NCBI RefSeq assembly: GCF_900109885.1
Contig: NZ_FOBS01000034.1
Location: 1 to 32,044, forward strand
Origin: Syntrophus gentianae
GTDB lineage: Bacteria; Desulfobacterota; Syntrophia; Syntrophales; Syntrophaceae
DNA length: 32,044 bases
Direction of reading: 5' to 3'
The position numbers were made by a program, and so were the translations under genes. Positions 6,728 through 14,727 of the stretch are shown here, piece by piece; the stretch's first letter is position 1; every line of letters begins with the position of its first letter. The notes beneath the pieces are model-generated. The model was not told the origin of the DNA. It saw nothing but the letters and a program-made list of their open reading frames with translations, and made no database searches.

Positions 6728-7531
6728 TTAAAACCTCCAGGTGATACCGCCACGGACGGAAACGTCTGCTTCGGTGTCTGTCAGGCCGCCTTTAATCCCA
6801 AGACCGAAATCCAGATTCTCCAGGGGCGAATAGATGAAGCCGCCCAGGATGTAGGCCGGATCGATGGAAGAACAGGGGTCCGGATTCTGTTCCATGCCGA
6901 TGTCGCCAACGAGCTTCAATGGTTTGAAAATTTCATAGCTCGATGCCAACGAGACGTGCCAGAGGTCATCCCGCTCATCATTTTTGTTTTCATTCCGGAT
7001 GTAGGCCACGTTCAGATGGAAGGCCCAGGGGTCCATTTCTTTGGATGCCAACAGGAAAAGATACTCCGTTACTCTTCCTGCTCCCAGCCCCTTGTCCTCG
7101 TCACCGGTCGGCAGGGTCAAACCGGGCTTCAGGGCCAGGCTGAAGCCGTCCTTTTCGAAGAACCGCCACTTCGCTTCAATGGCCAGATCGGCCAACCCGT
7201 CATCTTTCTCGGTACATCCGCCTTCTTTTTCTCTCCAGAACGAGTAGGGAACCGAAAGGACGATATCGACCGGATCGAGGATGCCATAGGTGAGAGACGC
7301 CGTGACACCCTGTGTCTCTCCCTTAATCCCATCTTCCTTGTCATGATCATACTCTCCGAGAACCTCCAGTTGGAACTTCCCCTTTCCCTGGGTTCCGGTG
7401 TCATCGGTGATCAGAGGAATGGCTGCAAACGCAGCCGGTATCGAGGCCGTTAAACAGATCAACGAGAATAAAATAAAAGGAAAAAGAATTTTTTTCGACA
7501 TTCGCACTAGAGTCAGCCATACGCCCTCCAT
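6728..7531 (-). CDS. Outer-membrane beta-barrel protein of the nickel/cobalt operon
   Basis: The 267-residue protein has an N-terminal signal sequence (hydrophobic ILFPFILFSLICLTASI, then AAFA before AIPL), followed by alternating beta-strand-like segments and a C-terminal aromatic residue (GGITWRF), as in outer-membrane barrels. The composition resembles the putative phenol-degradation (MetA-like) transporter barrels. It is the first gene of the operon and ends 1 base before the ATG of cbiM/nikM, so a role in passing nickel or cobalt across the outer membrane is a reasonable inference. Two starts are possible: 7531 (GGTGAG upstream) and 7501 (shorter signal peptide). No TonB box is evident. 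Confidence 0.75.
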   Translation of the reverse strand: MEGVWLTLVRMSKKILFPFILFSLICLTASIPAAFAAIPLITDDTGTQGKGKFQLEVLGEYDHDKEDGIKGETQGVTASLTYGILDPVDIVLSVPYSFWREKEGGCTEKDDGLADLAIEAKWRFFEKDGFSLALKPGLTLPTGDEDKGLGAGRVTEYLFLLASKEMDPWAFHLNVAYIRNENKNDERDDLWHVSLASSYEIFKPLKLVGDIGMEQNPDPCSSIDPAYILGGFIYSPLENLDFGLGIKGGLTDTEADVSVRGGITWRF

Positions 7532-7781
7532 GAGACCTCACCTTCCTCGTGAACTTGAAATATTATGATCCGTTGAATTGTGTTACCGATTGAGCAAAAA
7601 AATTTTCAGCCCTTTTGATCTCTTCCCTCCGTTTTTCTTTACTTCCTCCTTTACCCTGATCAGACTGTTGCTCCATTTTCGTAATAAAACTCAAAGGCCT
7701 CTGTCTGTATCGATCTTCACGAATACACGGCACTTTTTCAAAAAACCGTTTCAAAGGGCAACACTTCTTTTGCAATGAGAT

Positions 7782-7808
7782 GTGTTACTAAATATATGAT
7801 CGTAATAC
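7782..7808 (-). promoter_or_regulatory. Probable NikR operator
   Basis: GTGTTAC, 13 bases, then GTAATAC. The published deltaproteobacterial NikR signal is GTGTTAC-N13/14-GTAACAC, so only one of 14 half-site positions differs. It lies about 250 bases upstream of the operon encoding the barrel and NikM-N-Q-O proteins. On the minus strand a TATATT hexamer falls inside the spacer, so bound NikR could block a promoter there. Confidence 0.65.
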
Positions 7809-7972
7809 GTATCAGGTCCTTCATACATTGTCAAAGCAATTTTCTGAAAACTTAGGAAGAACCATGGCAGGACGAGGAGAGATCAGCGGAAGAATACAAA
7901 AAGGGATTGAGGCACTCGTCATCAAAAATTCGATAATTTGATACAAACCGGCAACTTATTACTATTATGAAT

Positions 7973-8001
7973 TTGACATATTAATAATTGATATATATGA
8001 A
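7973..8001 (+). promoter_or_regulatory. Candidate sigma70 promoter of the corrinoid methyltransferase operon
   Basis: TTGACA (7973-7978) is separated by 17 bases from TATGAA (7996-8001). Transcription would start near 8008, leaving a leader of about 140 bases before the ATG at 8149. The -35 is perfect and the -10 is only fair. Confidence 0.4.
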
Positions 8002-8148
8002 CTCAGCGAACGTAAAACAGATAAAGATCGTCATATTAAACCTTTAATTTTATTGGAATCAACATTTCAGGGTTATAGGGATTCATCGGTTGAAGCCTTT
8101 AAACTGGATTAAACTTTCACGATTGCGGCCGTGACGGAGGGAAGAAAA

Positions 8149-8811
8149 ATGCCACGATCAAAGGATCAACTTCACAAGGATCTTTCAGATGCCGTCCTTG
8201 ATATGGAAGAAGAAAAAACCGTATCCATTGCAAAAACGATCGTCGAAAACAGGATGGATGCCTATCAGGCCATAGAAAACGGTCTTTCTGACGGCATGAA
8301 CAGGGCTGGTCGGCTTTATGAAGAAGAGGAATATTTCATCCCGGAACTTCTGCTTTGTTCCGATGCCATGTATGCCGGCCTCGATGTCCTGAGGCCTCAC
8401 CTCAAAGTCAATGAAGAAGCGGCGAAGCAGAAAGTCGTTATCGGTGTTGTCGAAGGCGACACGCATGATATTGGAAAAAATCTGGTGAAGATCATGTTCG
8501 AGACGTCCGGTTTTGACGTGGTTGATCTGGGAAGAGACGTTCCGCCGAAAGATTTTGTGGAAAAGGCCAAAGAGATCGACGCAAGGATCATTGCCCTTTC
8601 AACTTTGATGACCACAACCATGAATGGCATGAAAGAAGTCATCGCCCTCCTGGAAAAAGAAAACATTCGGGATCGCTTCAAAGTGATGGTCGGAGGCGGG
8701 CCGATTTCCCAGGGTTTTGCCGAACGGATCGGTGCGGACGGTTATGCCGCCAACGCCTCGGAGGCGGCAAAACTGGCTAGGAAATTAGTGGAGGGCTTGA
8801 TTCATGGCTAA
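8149..8811 (+). CDS. Corrinoid methyl-carrier protein (MtaC/MtbC/MttC-like)
   Basis: The 220-residue protein has the two-domain layout of methyltransferase corrinoid proteins. A helical cap (residues 1-90) covers the bound corrinoid. The B12-binding Rossmann domain carries DTHDIGKN, whose H106 provides the lower cobalt ligand, then LSTLMTTTM and VMVGGGPIS. The cobalt carries the methyl group between a substrate-specific methyltransferase and an acceptor methyltransferase. The start is set at the ATG at 8149, 8 bases after GGAGGG; the GTG at 8131 is less likely. It overlaps the next gene by 8 bases. Its partners are two UroD-family methyltransferases and a RACo-type activator; no MttB-type (trimethylamine) methyltransferase is present. 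Confidence 0.94.
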   Translation: MPRSKDQLHKDLSDAVLDMEEEKTVSIAKTIVENRMDAYQAIENGLSDGMNRAGRLYEEEEYFIPELLLCSDAMYAGLDVLRPHLKVNEEAAKQKVVIGVVEGDTHDIGKNLVKIMFETSGFDVVDLGRDVPPKDFVEKAKEIDARIIALSTLMTTTMNGMKEVIALLEKENIRDRFKVMVGGGPISQGFAERIGADGYAANASEAAKLARKLVEGLIHG

Positions 8812-9868
8812 GGATCAAATGACCTCCCTGGAAAGAATAACGGCCTACAACAAAGGAGAGAGCATCGACCGTTTGCCCTGCAATCCCAATATCGCCAATG
8901 GCGCCGCCCGGGTGATCGGCTGCAGGGTATCCGAATTCAAAAACAACGGGAGATTGATTGCGGAAGCCCATATCCAGGCCTATCGGAAGTTCAACTATGA
9001 CGGGGTTCGCGTCTTCACCGATCTTTACGTCCAGGCGGAGGCGATGGGGGCCAAAGTCCGTTATCCCCTGGATGACACCGCAGACCTCGACACACCGGCG
9101 ATCCAGGATGTTGCCGACATAGAAAGAATTCTGCCGGCAGATCCTTACAAGGACGGACGTCTCCCCTCTCACCTGGAAGCGGCGAAGATTCTCATCGATC
9201 AAGTCAGCAAAGAGGTCCCCTGTTCCGGCGGGGTGGTGGGGCCTTTTACCACGGCCTTTTTCCTGGTCGGTGTGGAATACATGACCCGGCTTCTGCTGAA
9301 GAACCCCGAAGCAGTGCATCGGCTCTGTGAAGTCTCCCTGGAAACAAGCCTTCGCTATGCCGATGCCTTCATGGAGATCGGGCTCACGCCGACCATTTCG
9401 GAACCGCTGTCCTCCTGCACCATTGTCAGCCCGAAACATTTTAAAGAATATTCCTTCCCTTATTTGAAACGCCTCATAGATTTTATCCATTCCCGGGGAA
9501 AGGCGGTGACGCTGCACATCTGCGGAAAAACCGACAAGATCTGGGAGGCGATGGCCGATGCCGGAGCGAATTGCCTCAGCATCGACGATGTGGCCAGTCT
9601 CTCTGACTGTAAAAAACAGGTCGGGGATCGCGTGCGCATCATGGGGAATGTCGATCCCTCCGGGATCATGTACGCCGGAACCCCGGAAGATGTGAGGAAA
9701 GCCACCCTGGAATGTGTCAGGCAGGCTTATAACAATCCCAAGGGGTATATCATCTGTTCCGGTTGCAGTCTTCCGATTGACACCCCCTTTGAAAATATCC
9801 AAGCCATGATGGATACCGCCAGAGAAATCGGCGACCCGGCAGACTCGGATCTGCTGGCAAGAGAATGA
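8804..9868 (+). CDS. UroD-family (MtaA/CmuA-like) cobalamin-dependent methyltransferase 1
   Basis: The 354-residue protein belongs to the uroporphyrinogen-decarboxylase fold methyltransferases, TIM barrels with a zinc site that activates a thiol or other methyl donor or acceptor. The candidate zinc ligands are H238 and C240 (LHICGKTD) with C318 or C321 (CSGCSLPIDTP), the H-x-C-Xn-C layout of MtaA/MtbA/CmuA. It overlaps the corrinoid-protein gene by 8 bases. With a second UroD-family enzyme next door, one is likely to transfer methyl from the growth substrate to the corrinoid and the other from the corrinoid to an acceptor such as tetrahydrofolate or a thiol. Which does which cannot be told from sequence. 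Confidence 0.9.
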   Translation: MAKDQMTSLERITAYNKGESIDRLPCNPNIANGAARVIGCRVSEFKNNGRLIAEAHIQAYRKFNYDGVRVFTDLYVQAEAMGAKVRYPLDDTADLDTPAIQDVADIERILPADPYKDGRLPSHLEAAKILIDQVSKEVPCSGGVVGPFTTAFFLVGVEYMTRLLLKNPEAVHRLCEVSLETSLRYADAFMEIGLTPTISEPLSSCTIVSPKHFKEYSFPYLKRLIDFIHSRGKAVTLHICGKTDKIWEAMADAGANCLSIDDVASLSDCKKQVGDRVRIMGNVDPSGIMYAGTPEDVRKATLECVRQAYNNPKGYIICSGCSLPIDTPFENIQAMMDTAREIGDPADSDLLARE

Positions 9869-9872
9869 TCTC

Positions 9873-10895
9873 ATGACATCCTTGAGTTTAAAAGAGCGAC
9901 TCCTGGGGGTTCTGCAGAAAAAAAAGATGGATCGGCCCCCCGTGGCCTGTTCCGGCGGCATGATGAACGCCGCCATTGTTGAGATCATGAGCCGGACCGG
10001 CCAGACCCTCCCGGAAGCGCATTTCGATGACCGGCTCATGGCGGAGCTTGCCTACGCCGTGCACATCCATACCGGGTTCGAAAATATCGGCATTCCCTTT
10101 GACGTGACGGCCGAAGCGGATGTGCTGGGAAGTGAAATCAGCTACGGTTCTCTATCCTGTGAACCCAAGGTGGTAAAGGAACATTTCTCTTCCGTTGCAG
10201 AAGTCGTCTGCAGGGATATTCGCGAACTGATGAATTCCAGCCGCATTTCTACCATTGTCCAGGCTGGGTATCGCCTGTCCCGCAGTCATCCCGATATCCC
10301 GGTTATCGGAAATCTTACCGGACCGATTACAACAGCTGCCTCCATTGTCGATCCGCTCTCCTTTCTCAAGGAACTCCGAAAAGACAAAGATCATGCCCAC
10401 CGGGTCATTGATTACATCTGTGATTTTCTCATCGAGTACGCCAGACTGTTGGTTGACAACGGCGTAGATCTGATCTGCATCGGCGATCCAACGGCATCGG
10501 GAGAAATCGTGGGACCGAAAATCTTTGAGGAATATGCCGTCAGGTATTTGAACAAGATCATCGATGGCATTCATGCCCTTAATGCACCGGTGATCCTGCA
10601 CATCTGCGGCAATATGAATTCGGTGGAGCATCTGATCCCCCGCATCCGCTGCGACGCCATCAGCACTGACGCCATGGTCAATCTGCCCCTGCTGAAGCGG
10701 ACCTATCCGCAACTCACCACCATGGGAAACATCAGCACGTATCTTCTGGAGTTCGGTCCGGCCGACAGAATTGCCGGAACGGCGGAAAAACTGGTTCGCG
10801 ACGGCGTGGATATCATTTCTCCGGCCTGTGGATTAAGCACCTCGACGACCTTGGATCATATCAGAGCTCTGACCGGAGCGGTGAAGGGGAGTTAG
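9873..10895 (+). CDS. UroD-family (MtaA/CmuA-like) cobalamin-dependent methyltransferase 2
   Basis: The 340-residue UroD-fold methyltransferase follows the first one after a 4-base gap. Zinc-site residues are H243 and C245 (LHICGNMN) and C319 (ISPACGLSTST). It differs throughout from its neighbour, including a single C-terminal cysteine instead of CxxC, so the pair is not a recent duplication. The segment ACGLSTSTTLDHIRAL is typical of the family C-terminus. Together with the corrinoid protein it should complete a substrate to corrinoid to acceptor methyl relay in the cytoplasm. Confidence 0.9.
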   Translation: MTSLSLKERLLGVLQKKKMDRPPVACSGGMMNAAIVEIMSRTGQTLPEAHFDDRLMAELAYAVHIHTGFENIGIPFDVTAEADVLGSEISYGSLSCEPKVVKEHFSSVAEVVCRDIRELMNSSRISTIVQAGYRLSRSHPDIPVIGNLTGPITTAASIVDPLSFLKELRKDKDHAHRVIDYICDFLIEYARLLVDNGVDLICIGDPTASGEIVGPKIFEEYAVRYLNKIIDGIHALNAPVILHICGNMNSVEHLIPRIRCDAISTDAMVNLPLLKRTYPQLTTMGNISTYLLEFGPADRIAGTAEKLVRDGVDIISPACGLSTSTTLDHIRALTGAVKGS

Positions 10896-10899
10896 AACG

Positions 10900-12579
10900 T
10901 TGGCCAAAGTGACTTTCCAGCCGGCCAATCGCTCCGTGGAAGTGCAGAAAGGCGCCAGTATCCTGGAAGCGGCAAAGATGGCGGGAGTCGTCGTTGAATC
11001 CCCCTGCAACGGGTTTGGCACCTGCGGGAAATGCAAAGTCAGGCTTGAGCCGGAATTCCTGAATGGCATCTCGTACGAGAATGACCGGCATCTTTCGGAA
11101 GCGGAAAAAAGCCGGGGGGTTGTCCTGTCCTGTCTGGCGCAGGTCAAGGATGACCTCTCGGTATGCGTCGAGGAATCGGACCGTAAGGAAAGTTCTGCCC
11201 TGGCGATTTTAGGCTACGCCAAGGCCATGACCTTGGAGATGGACGGCTTTGTAAAGAAGCAATTTAGCGAGCCTGAGAACCTGACCAGAATTTACGGCGG
11301 GGACGAAGTCCTGGGCGTCGAACCGGGAAATACGGAGGACAGGAATTATGGAATGGTTGTGGATATCGGGACGACGACGTTAGTGGCTTCCCTTGTCGAT
11401 ATCCGTGAAGGGAAAGAACTGGGATCCGTTTTTTCGCTGAATCCCCAGGTTCGTCATGCCCAGGACGTGTTGTCCCGGATTGCGATGGCCTCGGAGGAAC
11501 ACGGTCTGGCTCTGCTCCATTCCGAGCTTACCGCTGAAATCAACCGGATGATCGACCAGGCCGCCCGGTCTCTGGAAATCCAAAGGAAGAACCTCTATGA
11601 GGTTGTCTACAGCGGCAATACCTGCATGCTCCATCTGGCTGCCCGAATCTCTCCCTATTCGCTGGGAAAATATCCTTACACCCCCTGTATGACCGGTGGA
11701 ACTTCTCTGAAGGCGACGGAATTTGGCCTGGATATTTCGGAGTTCGGCCTCCTGTATCTGCCCCCCATTATCTCCGCCTATGTGGGGGCGGACATCACTT
11801 CCGGAATCCTCGCCTCCGGGCTCCATAAGCAACAGGGCGTTGCGCTCTTCGTGGATATCGGGACCAATGGAGAGATGGTGCTCGCTTCTGAAGGCAGGCT
11901 TTCTGCGACCTCAACGGCGGCGGGACCTGCTTTTGAGGGAATGAACATTACCTGTGGCATGAGGGCGGATGAAGGCGCCGTGGAGCGCTTCGCTGTCGGG
12001 GAGGATGGTTCCGTTACCATAAAAACGATCGGCCGCACAAAGGCGGTCGGACTGTGCGGAAGCGGCCTGGTGGACATTGTGGGGGAACTGGTTGCCCATG
12101 GTGTGATCCGTAAAAATGGCCGGTTTGTCGATCCTCAGGCCGATTTCCTGCCGCCGGCTTTAAGGGAAAGGCTTGTCAGGTACAACGGGAAACCCGGTTT
12201 CAGGGTGTCTGACGGCGTATATCTCCTCCAGAAAGATGTCCGGCAGGTGCAGCTCGCCAAAGGCGCTGTCCGGGCGGGCGTTGAAATCCTGCTGCAGCAT
12301 CGGGGGATCAGGGCGGCGGATGTGGACCGGGTCTTGATCGCCGGGGCCTTCGGCTATCACCTGAGAACTTATAGTTTAATCAACATCGGGCTCTTGCCCC
12401 GGGAATTTGAGGGCCGGATCGAATTCATCGGCAATACGTCCAAATCAGGCGGTCAGGCCTTTCTGCTGAACAGAGCCTATCGACGGGAAATGACAGAGGT
12501 GGCGAAAGCCGTTGATGTGTTGGAATTGGCTAATTTTGAGGCGTTCGAAAAGGTCTTTGTTCACTGTCTCAGCTTTTAG
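10900..12579 (+). CDS. RACo-like reductive activator of corrinoid proteins (ferredoxin plus ASKHA ATPase)
   Basis: The 559-residue protein starts with a [2Fe-2S] ferredoxin domain whose cysteines are C36, C42, C45 and C78 (CNGFGTCGKC and LSCLAQ). After a linker it continues with an ASKHA-type ATPase: VVDIGTTTLVASLVD, the FVDIGTNGEMVL phosphate loop, and VLIAGAFGYHL near the C-terminus. RACo/RamA-type proteins use ATP and a low-potential electron to return oxidised Co(II) corrinoid to Co(I). The start codon is TTG at 10900, with GGGGAG upstream, 4 bases after the preceding stop. Some relatives are about 60 residues longer. It completes the corrinoid methyltransferase operon. Confidence 0.93.
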   Translation: MAKVTFQPANRSVEVQKGASILEAAKMAGVVVESPCNGFGTCGKCKVRLEPEFLNGISYENDRHLSEAEKSRGVVLSCLAQVKDDLSVCVEESDRKESSALAILGYAKAMTLEMDGFVKKQFSEPENLTRIYGGDEVLGVEPGNTEDRNYGMVVDIGTTTLVASLVDIREGKELGSVFSLNPQVRHAQDVLSRIAMASEEHGLALLHSELTAEINRMIDQAARSLEIQRKNLYEVVYSGNTCMLHLAARISPYSLGKYPYTPCMTGGTSLKATEFGLDISEFGLLYLPPIISAYVGADITSGILASGLHKQQGVALFVDIGTNGEMVLASEGRLSATSTAAGPAFEGMNITCGMRADEGAVERFAVGEDGSVTIKTIGRTKAVGLCGSGLVDIVGELVAHGVIRKNGRFVDPQADFLPPALRERLVRYNGKPGFRVSDGVYLLQKDVRQVQLAKGAVRAGVEILLQHRGIRAADVDRVLIAGAFGYHLRTYSLINIGLLPREFEGRIEFIGNTSKSGGQAFLLNRAYRREMTEVAKAVDVLELANFEAFEKVFVHCLSF

Positions 12580-12593
12580 GCCAATGATTGGCC
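12579..12593 (+). promoter_or_regulatory. Small hairpin directly after the RACo gene
   Basis: GGCCAA-TGA-TTGGCC forms a 6-bp stem with a 3-base loop immediately after the stop codon. No run of T follows, so it is more likely an mRNA-end or attenuating structure than a strong terminator. Confidence 0.35.
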
Positions 12594-12647
12594 GCAAAGC
12601 AATGTTGCTGAACAAAATTTCATGATGAAGGGGGGGAACTTATAAGG

Positions 12648-12688
12648 ACTGAAAATCAGCATGCAGACAGGATTTCTGATTGTTCAGT
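12648..12688 (+). promoter_or_regulatory. Imperfect inverted repeat in the leader of the ABC transporter genes
   Basis: ACTGAAAATCAG (12648-12659) pairs with CTGATTGTTCAGT (12676-12688) with one extra base. It lies 45 bases before the ATG of the ATPase gene, in the 153-base gap after the methyltransferase genes. It could be an operator or a transcript-processing hairpin that sets transporter expression apart from the enzymes. Confidence 0.35.
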
Positions 12689-12732
12689 TCAGATAGATTA
12701 GGAAGGGGAAGAAAGAATTATGGAGGTTCAAT

Positions 12733-13599
12733 ATGTTAGAGGTATCGGCAAACAACTTACACTTTGCATATGACAGTGAACTGGTTTTGGGCGGCATTGA
12801 TTATCAAGCCAAAGCCGGTAAATTTGTTTGCTTTTTGGGGTTATCGGGTTGTGGAAAGAGCACGCTTTTGCGATTGATTGCAGGTCTGGAAAAGTCAGAT
12901 CCCAGGCAACTGCTCGTCGGCGGCAAGCCTGTCAATGGGCCGAGCTTGGACAGACCGATGGTATTCCAGGATTATGGCTTGTTCCCATGGATGACGGCAG
13001 GCGACAACATCTGCATTGCATTGAAGCAAAAGTATAAGGAGTGGGACAAACACAAAAGAAAAGAAGTGGCCTTGGAATGGGTTCACAATTTAGGTCTGGA
13101 TGAAGACCTTTATGAAAAATTGCCCATGAACCTTTCCGGCGGTCAGCGTCAACGTTTTGCAGTCGCCCGGGCTTTTGCGCTTGATGCGCCGCTGCTCTTG
13201 ATGGATGAGCCTTTTGGCTCTTTGGATGCTGTTACGACAGCCCTGTTGCAGGACACCGTTCTGGACTTGTGGCAAAAGGAAAAGGAAAACCGCAAGACGA
13301 TTTTTTTTGTGACGCACAGTGTGGACGAGGCCCTGCTGCTGGCAACAGATATCGTGGTCATGGGACAGGCTCCAAGCAAAATCATTTATACGCACTCATT
13401 CACGGAAGAAACAAAACCCAAACGGGAATCGTTGTATACGGATCCTACCGTGCTGGATTTGCGTACCCTCTTATACAAAATCATCAATGATGAAATTGCT
13501 GAAAAAGCGCAGCGCTTGAAAGCAGAGAAGGCCAATGCCCTTGGCGGCAAAGCCAATACGAAAAAATCATTATTCTTTTTAAGAAGGAAGGCGAGTTGA
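12733..13599 (+). CDS. NitT/TauT-family ABC importer ATP-binding protein
   Basis: The 288-residue ABC ATPase has Walker A GLSGCGKST, Q-loop VFQDYGLFPWMT, signature LSGGQRQRFAVARA, Walker B LLLMDEPFGSLD and the H-loop FVTHSVDEALLLA. The Q-loop wording is typical of the nitrate/sulfonate/taurine importer group (SsuB/TauB). A basic C-terminal tail of about 40 residues is extra. GGAGG lies 6 bases before the ATG. It is followed after 3 bases by a lipoprotein binding protein and then a permease. The position behind a methyltransferase operon suggests that it imports the methylated substrate, but the ligand is not predictable. Confidence 0.93.
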   Translation: MLEVSANNLHFAYDSELVLGGIDYQAKAGKFVCFLGLSGCGKSTLLRLIAGLEKSDPRQLLVGGKPVNGPSLDRPMVFQDYGLFPWMTAGDNICIALKQKYKEWDKHKRKEVALEWVHNLGLDEDLYEKLPMNLSGGQRQRFAVARAFALDAPLLLMDEPFGSLDAVTTALLQDTVLDLWQKEKENRKTIFFVTHSVDEALLLATDIVVMGQAPSKIIYTHSFTEETKPKRESLYTDPTVLDLRTLLYKIINDEIAEKAQRLKAEKANALGGKANTKKSLFFLRRKAS

Positions 13600-13602
13600 T
13601 TT

Positions 13603-14664
13603 ATGAAAAAAACAGTATCTTCAATGGCTCTTTGTTTCGTCTTGTTGCTTGTTCTTGCCGGATGCAGCTCCAATAAGGATAAAGGAACCGCCGGCGCCAA
13701 AAATGAGGTTTTGTCTGTTTCCGTTGCAGCCCAGAGCAACTCCGGTCAAGTGTTTCAGTACATGGCTGAAGCACGCAACTTCCTGAAAGAAGAAGGCGTT
13801 GATGTTAAAATGGTTTATATCAACAATGGGACGGATGCCTTCCAGGCTCTTGTGGCTGGAAAAGTTGATGTCCTCTCTACCTACGGTACGGGCGGCCCGC
13901 TCATCCAGATTGCTCACGGCCAGGACATCACCGTTTTCAGCGGTTATATGATTACCGGGGAAACACCTTGCTTTGGCAAACCGGAAACCAAATGGACCAG
14001 CCTGGAAAGCTTCCGCGGCAAAAGAATCGGGATCACCCGTTTCGGCACGCCGGATGTCGTGTTGAAAGGGGTGCTGCACGATGCAGGTCTTTTAAAGGAT
14101 GTAACCTTTGTTGAATTTAAGAAAAACCAGGAAGTTCTCCAAGCCGTCGCCAGTGGCGAAGTGGACTTCGGCGCAACCGCAACGGGATATGAACTGCAGG
14201 CTGCGGACCTGGGTCTGGAAGTCAAGATGTGGCCTGATGATTATTGGCCGAATCATTCCTGCTGCCGTGTGCTCGCCAAGGGTTCATGGATGAAAGACGA
14301 AAAAAATCAAGAAGCGCTTTATCGTATGATCCGCGCCTTTCTGAGAGCGGAAGAGGCCATGCAGGGCCACTATGATGAAGTTGTCGATCTAGTTGTGAAA
14401 AAACTCGACCTGGACAAAGCGACCGCAGAAAGCTTTGTCAAGAGCCCCCATATGAAATACGACAACGACCCATACAAAAAAAGCGTCGTCAAGATGTGGG
14501 ATAAGATGCATCAATTCGGTTACATTACGGATACCAAAGTTACAATTGAAGATCATATCAATACAGCCATTTACAAAAAGGCTTTGGATTCTTTGATTCG
14601 AGATTATCCCAACAGCAAATTCTTCAAAGAGAAACTGGAGGTATTCAACAAATACAACGTATAG
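13603..14664 (+). CDS. Substrate-binding lipoprotein of the NitT/TauT-type importer
   Basis: The 353-residue protein begins with a lipoprotein signal peptide ending in lipobox LAGC (C21). It continues as an NMT1/THI5-like periplasmic binding protein: the GTDAFQALVAGKVDVL segment, GKRIGITRFGTPDVVLKGVL, and the ATGYELQAADLG lobe. Such proteins bind sulfonates, nitrate, taurine, pyrimidines or aromatic acids and deliver them to the permease. It has no close tie to a specific ligand class that I can read. It lies between the ATPase and permease genes in the usual operon arrangement. Confidence 0.92.
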   Translation: MKKTVSSMALCFVLLLVLAGCSSNKDKGTAGAKNEVLSVSVAAQSNSGQVFQYMAEARNFLKEEGVDVKMVYINNGTDAFQALVAGKVDVLSTYGTGGPLIQIAHGQDITVFSGYMITGETPCFGKPETKWTSLESFRGKRIGITRFGTPDVVLKGVLHDAGLLKDVTFVEFKKNQEVLQAVASGEVDFGATATGYELQAADLGLEVKMWPDDYWPNHSCCRVLAKGSWMKDEKNQEALYRMIRAFLRAEEAMQGHYDEVVDLVVKKLDLDKATAESFVKSPHMKYDNDPYKKSVVKMWDKMHQFGYITDTKVTIEDHINTAIYKKALDSLIRDYPNSKFFKEKLEVFNKYNV

Positions 14665-14727
14665 GAGAATGAGCGGACTTTTTTCAGGGATAATCCACTT
14701 TGAAATTAAGGAGTGAAATTTTAGCGG

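Larger units (their letters stand above)
7532..8148. other. 617-bp divergent intergenic region
   Basis: This AT-rich region lies between the leftward nickel operon and the rightward corrinoid methyltransferase operon. It holds a NikR-like palindrome (7782-7808), a solitary half-site GTGTTAC (7580-7586), an AT-rich imperfect inverted repeat ATCAAA...TTTGAT near 7921-7942, and a sigma70-like promoter (7973-8001). I see no cobalamin riboswitch consensus and no convincing gene. Confidence 0.6.

Noticed and set aside
7580-7586. Second NikR half-site GTGTTAC
   Set aside because: No matching GTAACAC half-site at 13-14 bases on the expected side, so it is treated as chance.
7532-7860. Cobalamin or nickel/cobalt riboswitch upstream of the importer operon
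   Set aside because: No B12-box consensus or four-way junction pattern could be recognised; the NikR-like palindrome explains regulation better.
8777-10039. Minus-strand open frame of 420 codons
   Set aside because: Antisense to two well-supported UroD-family methyltransferase genes.
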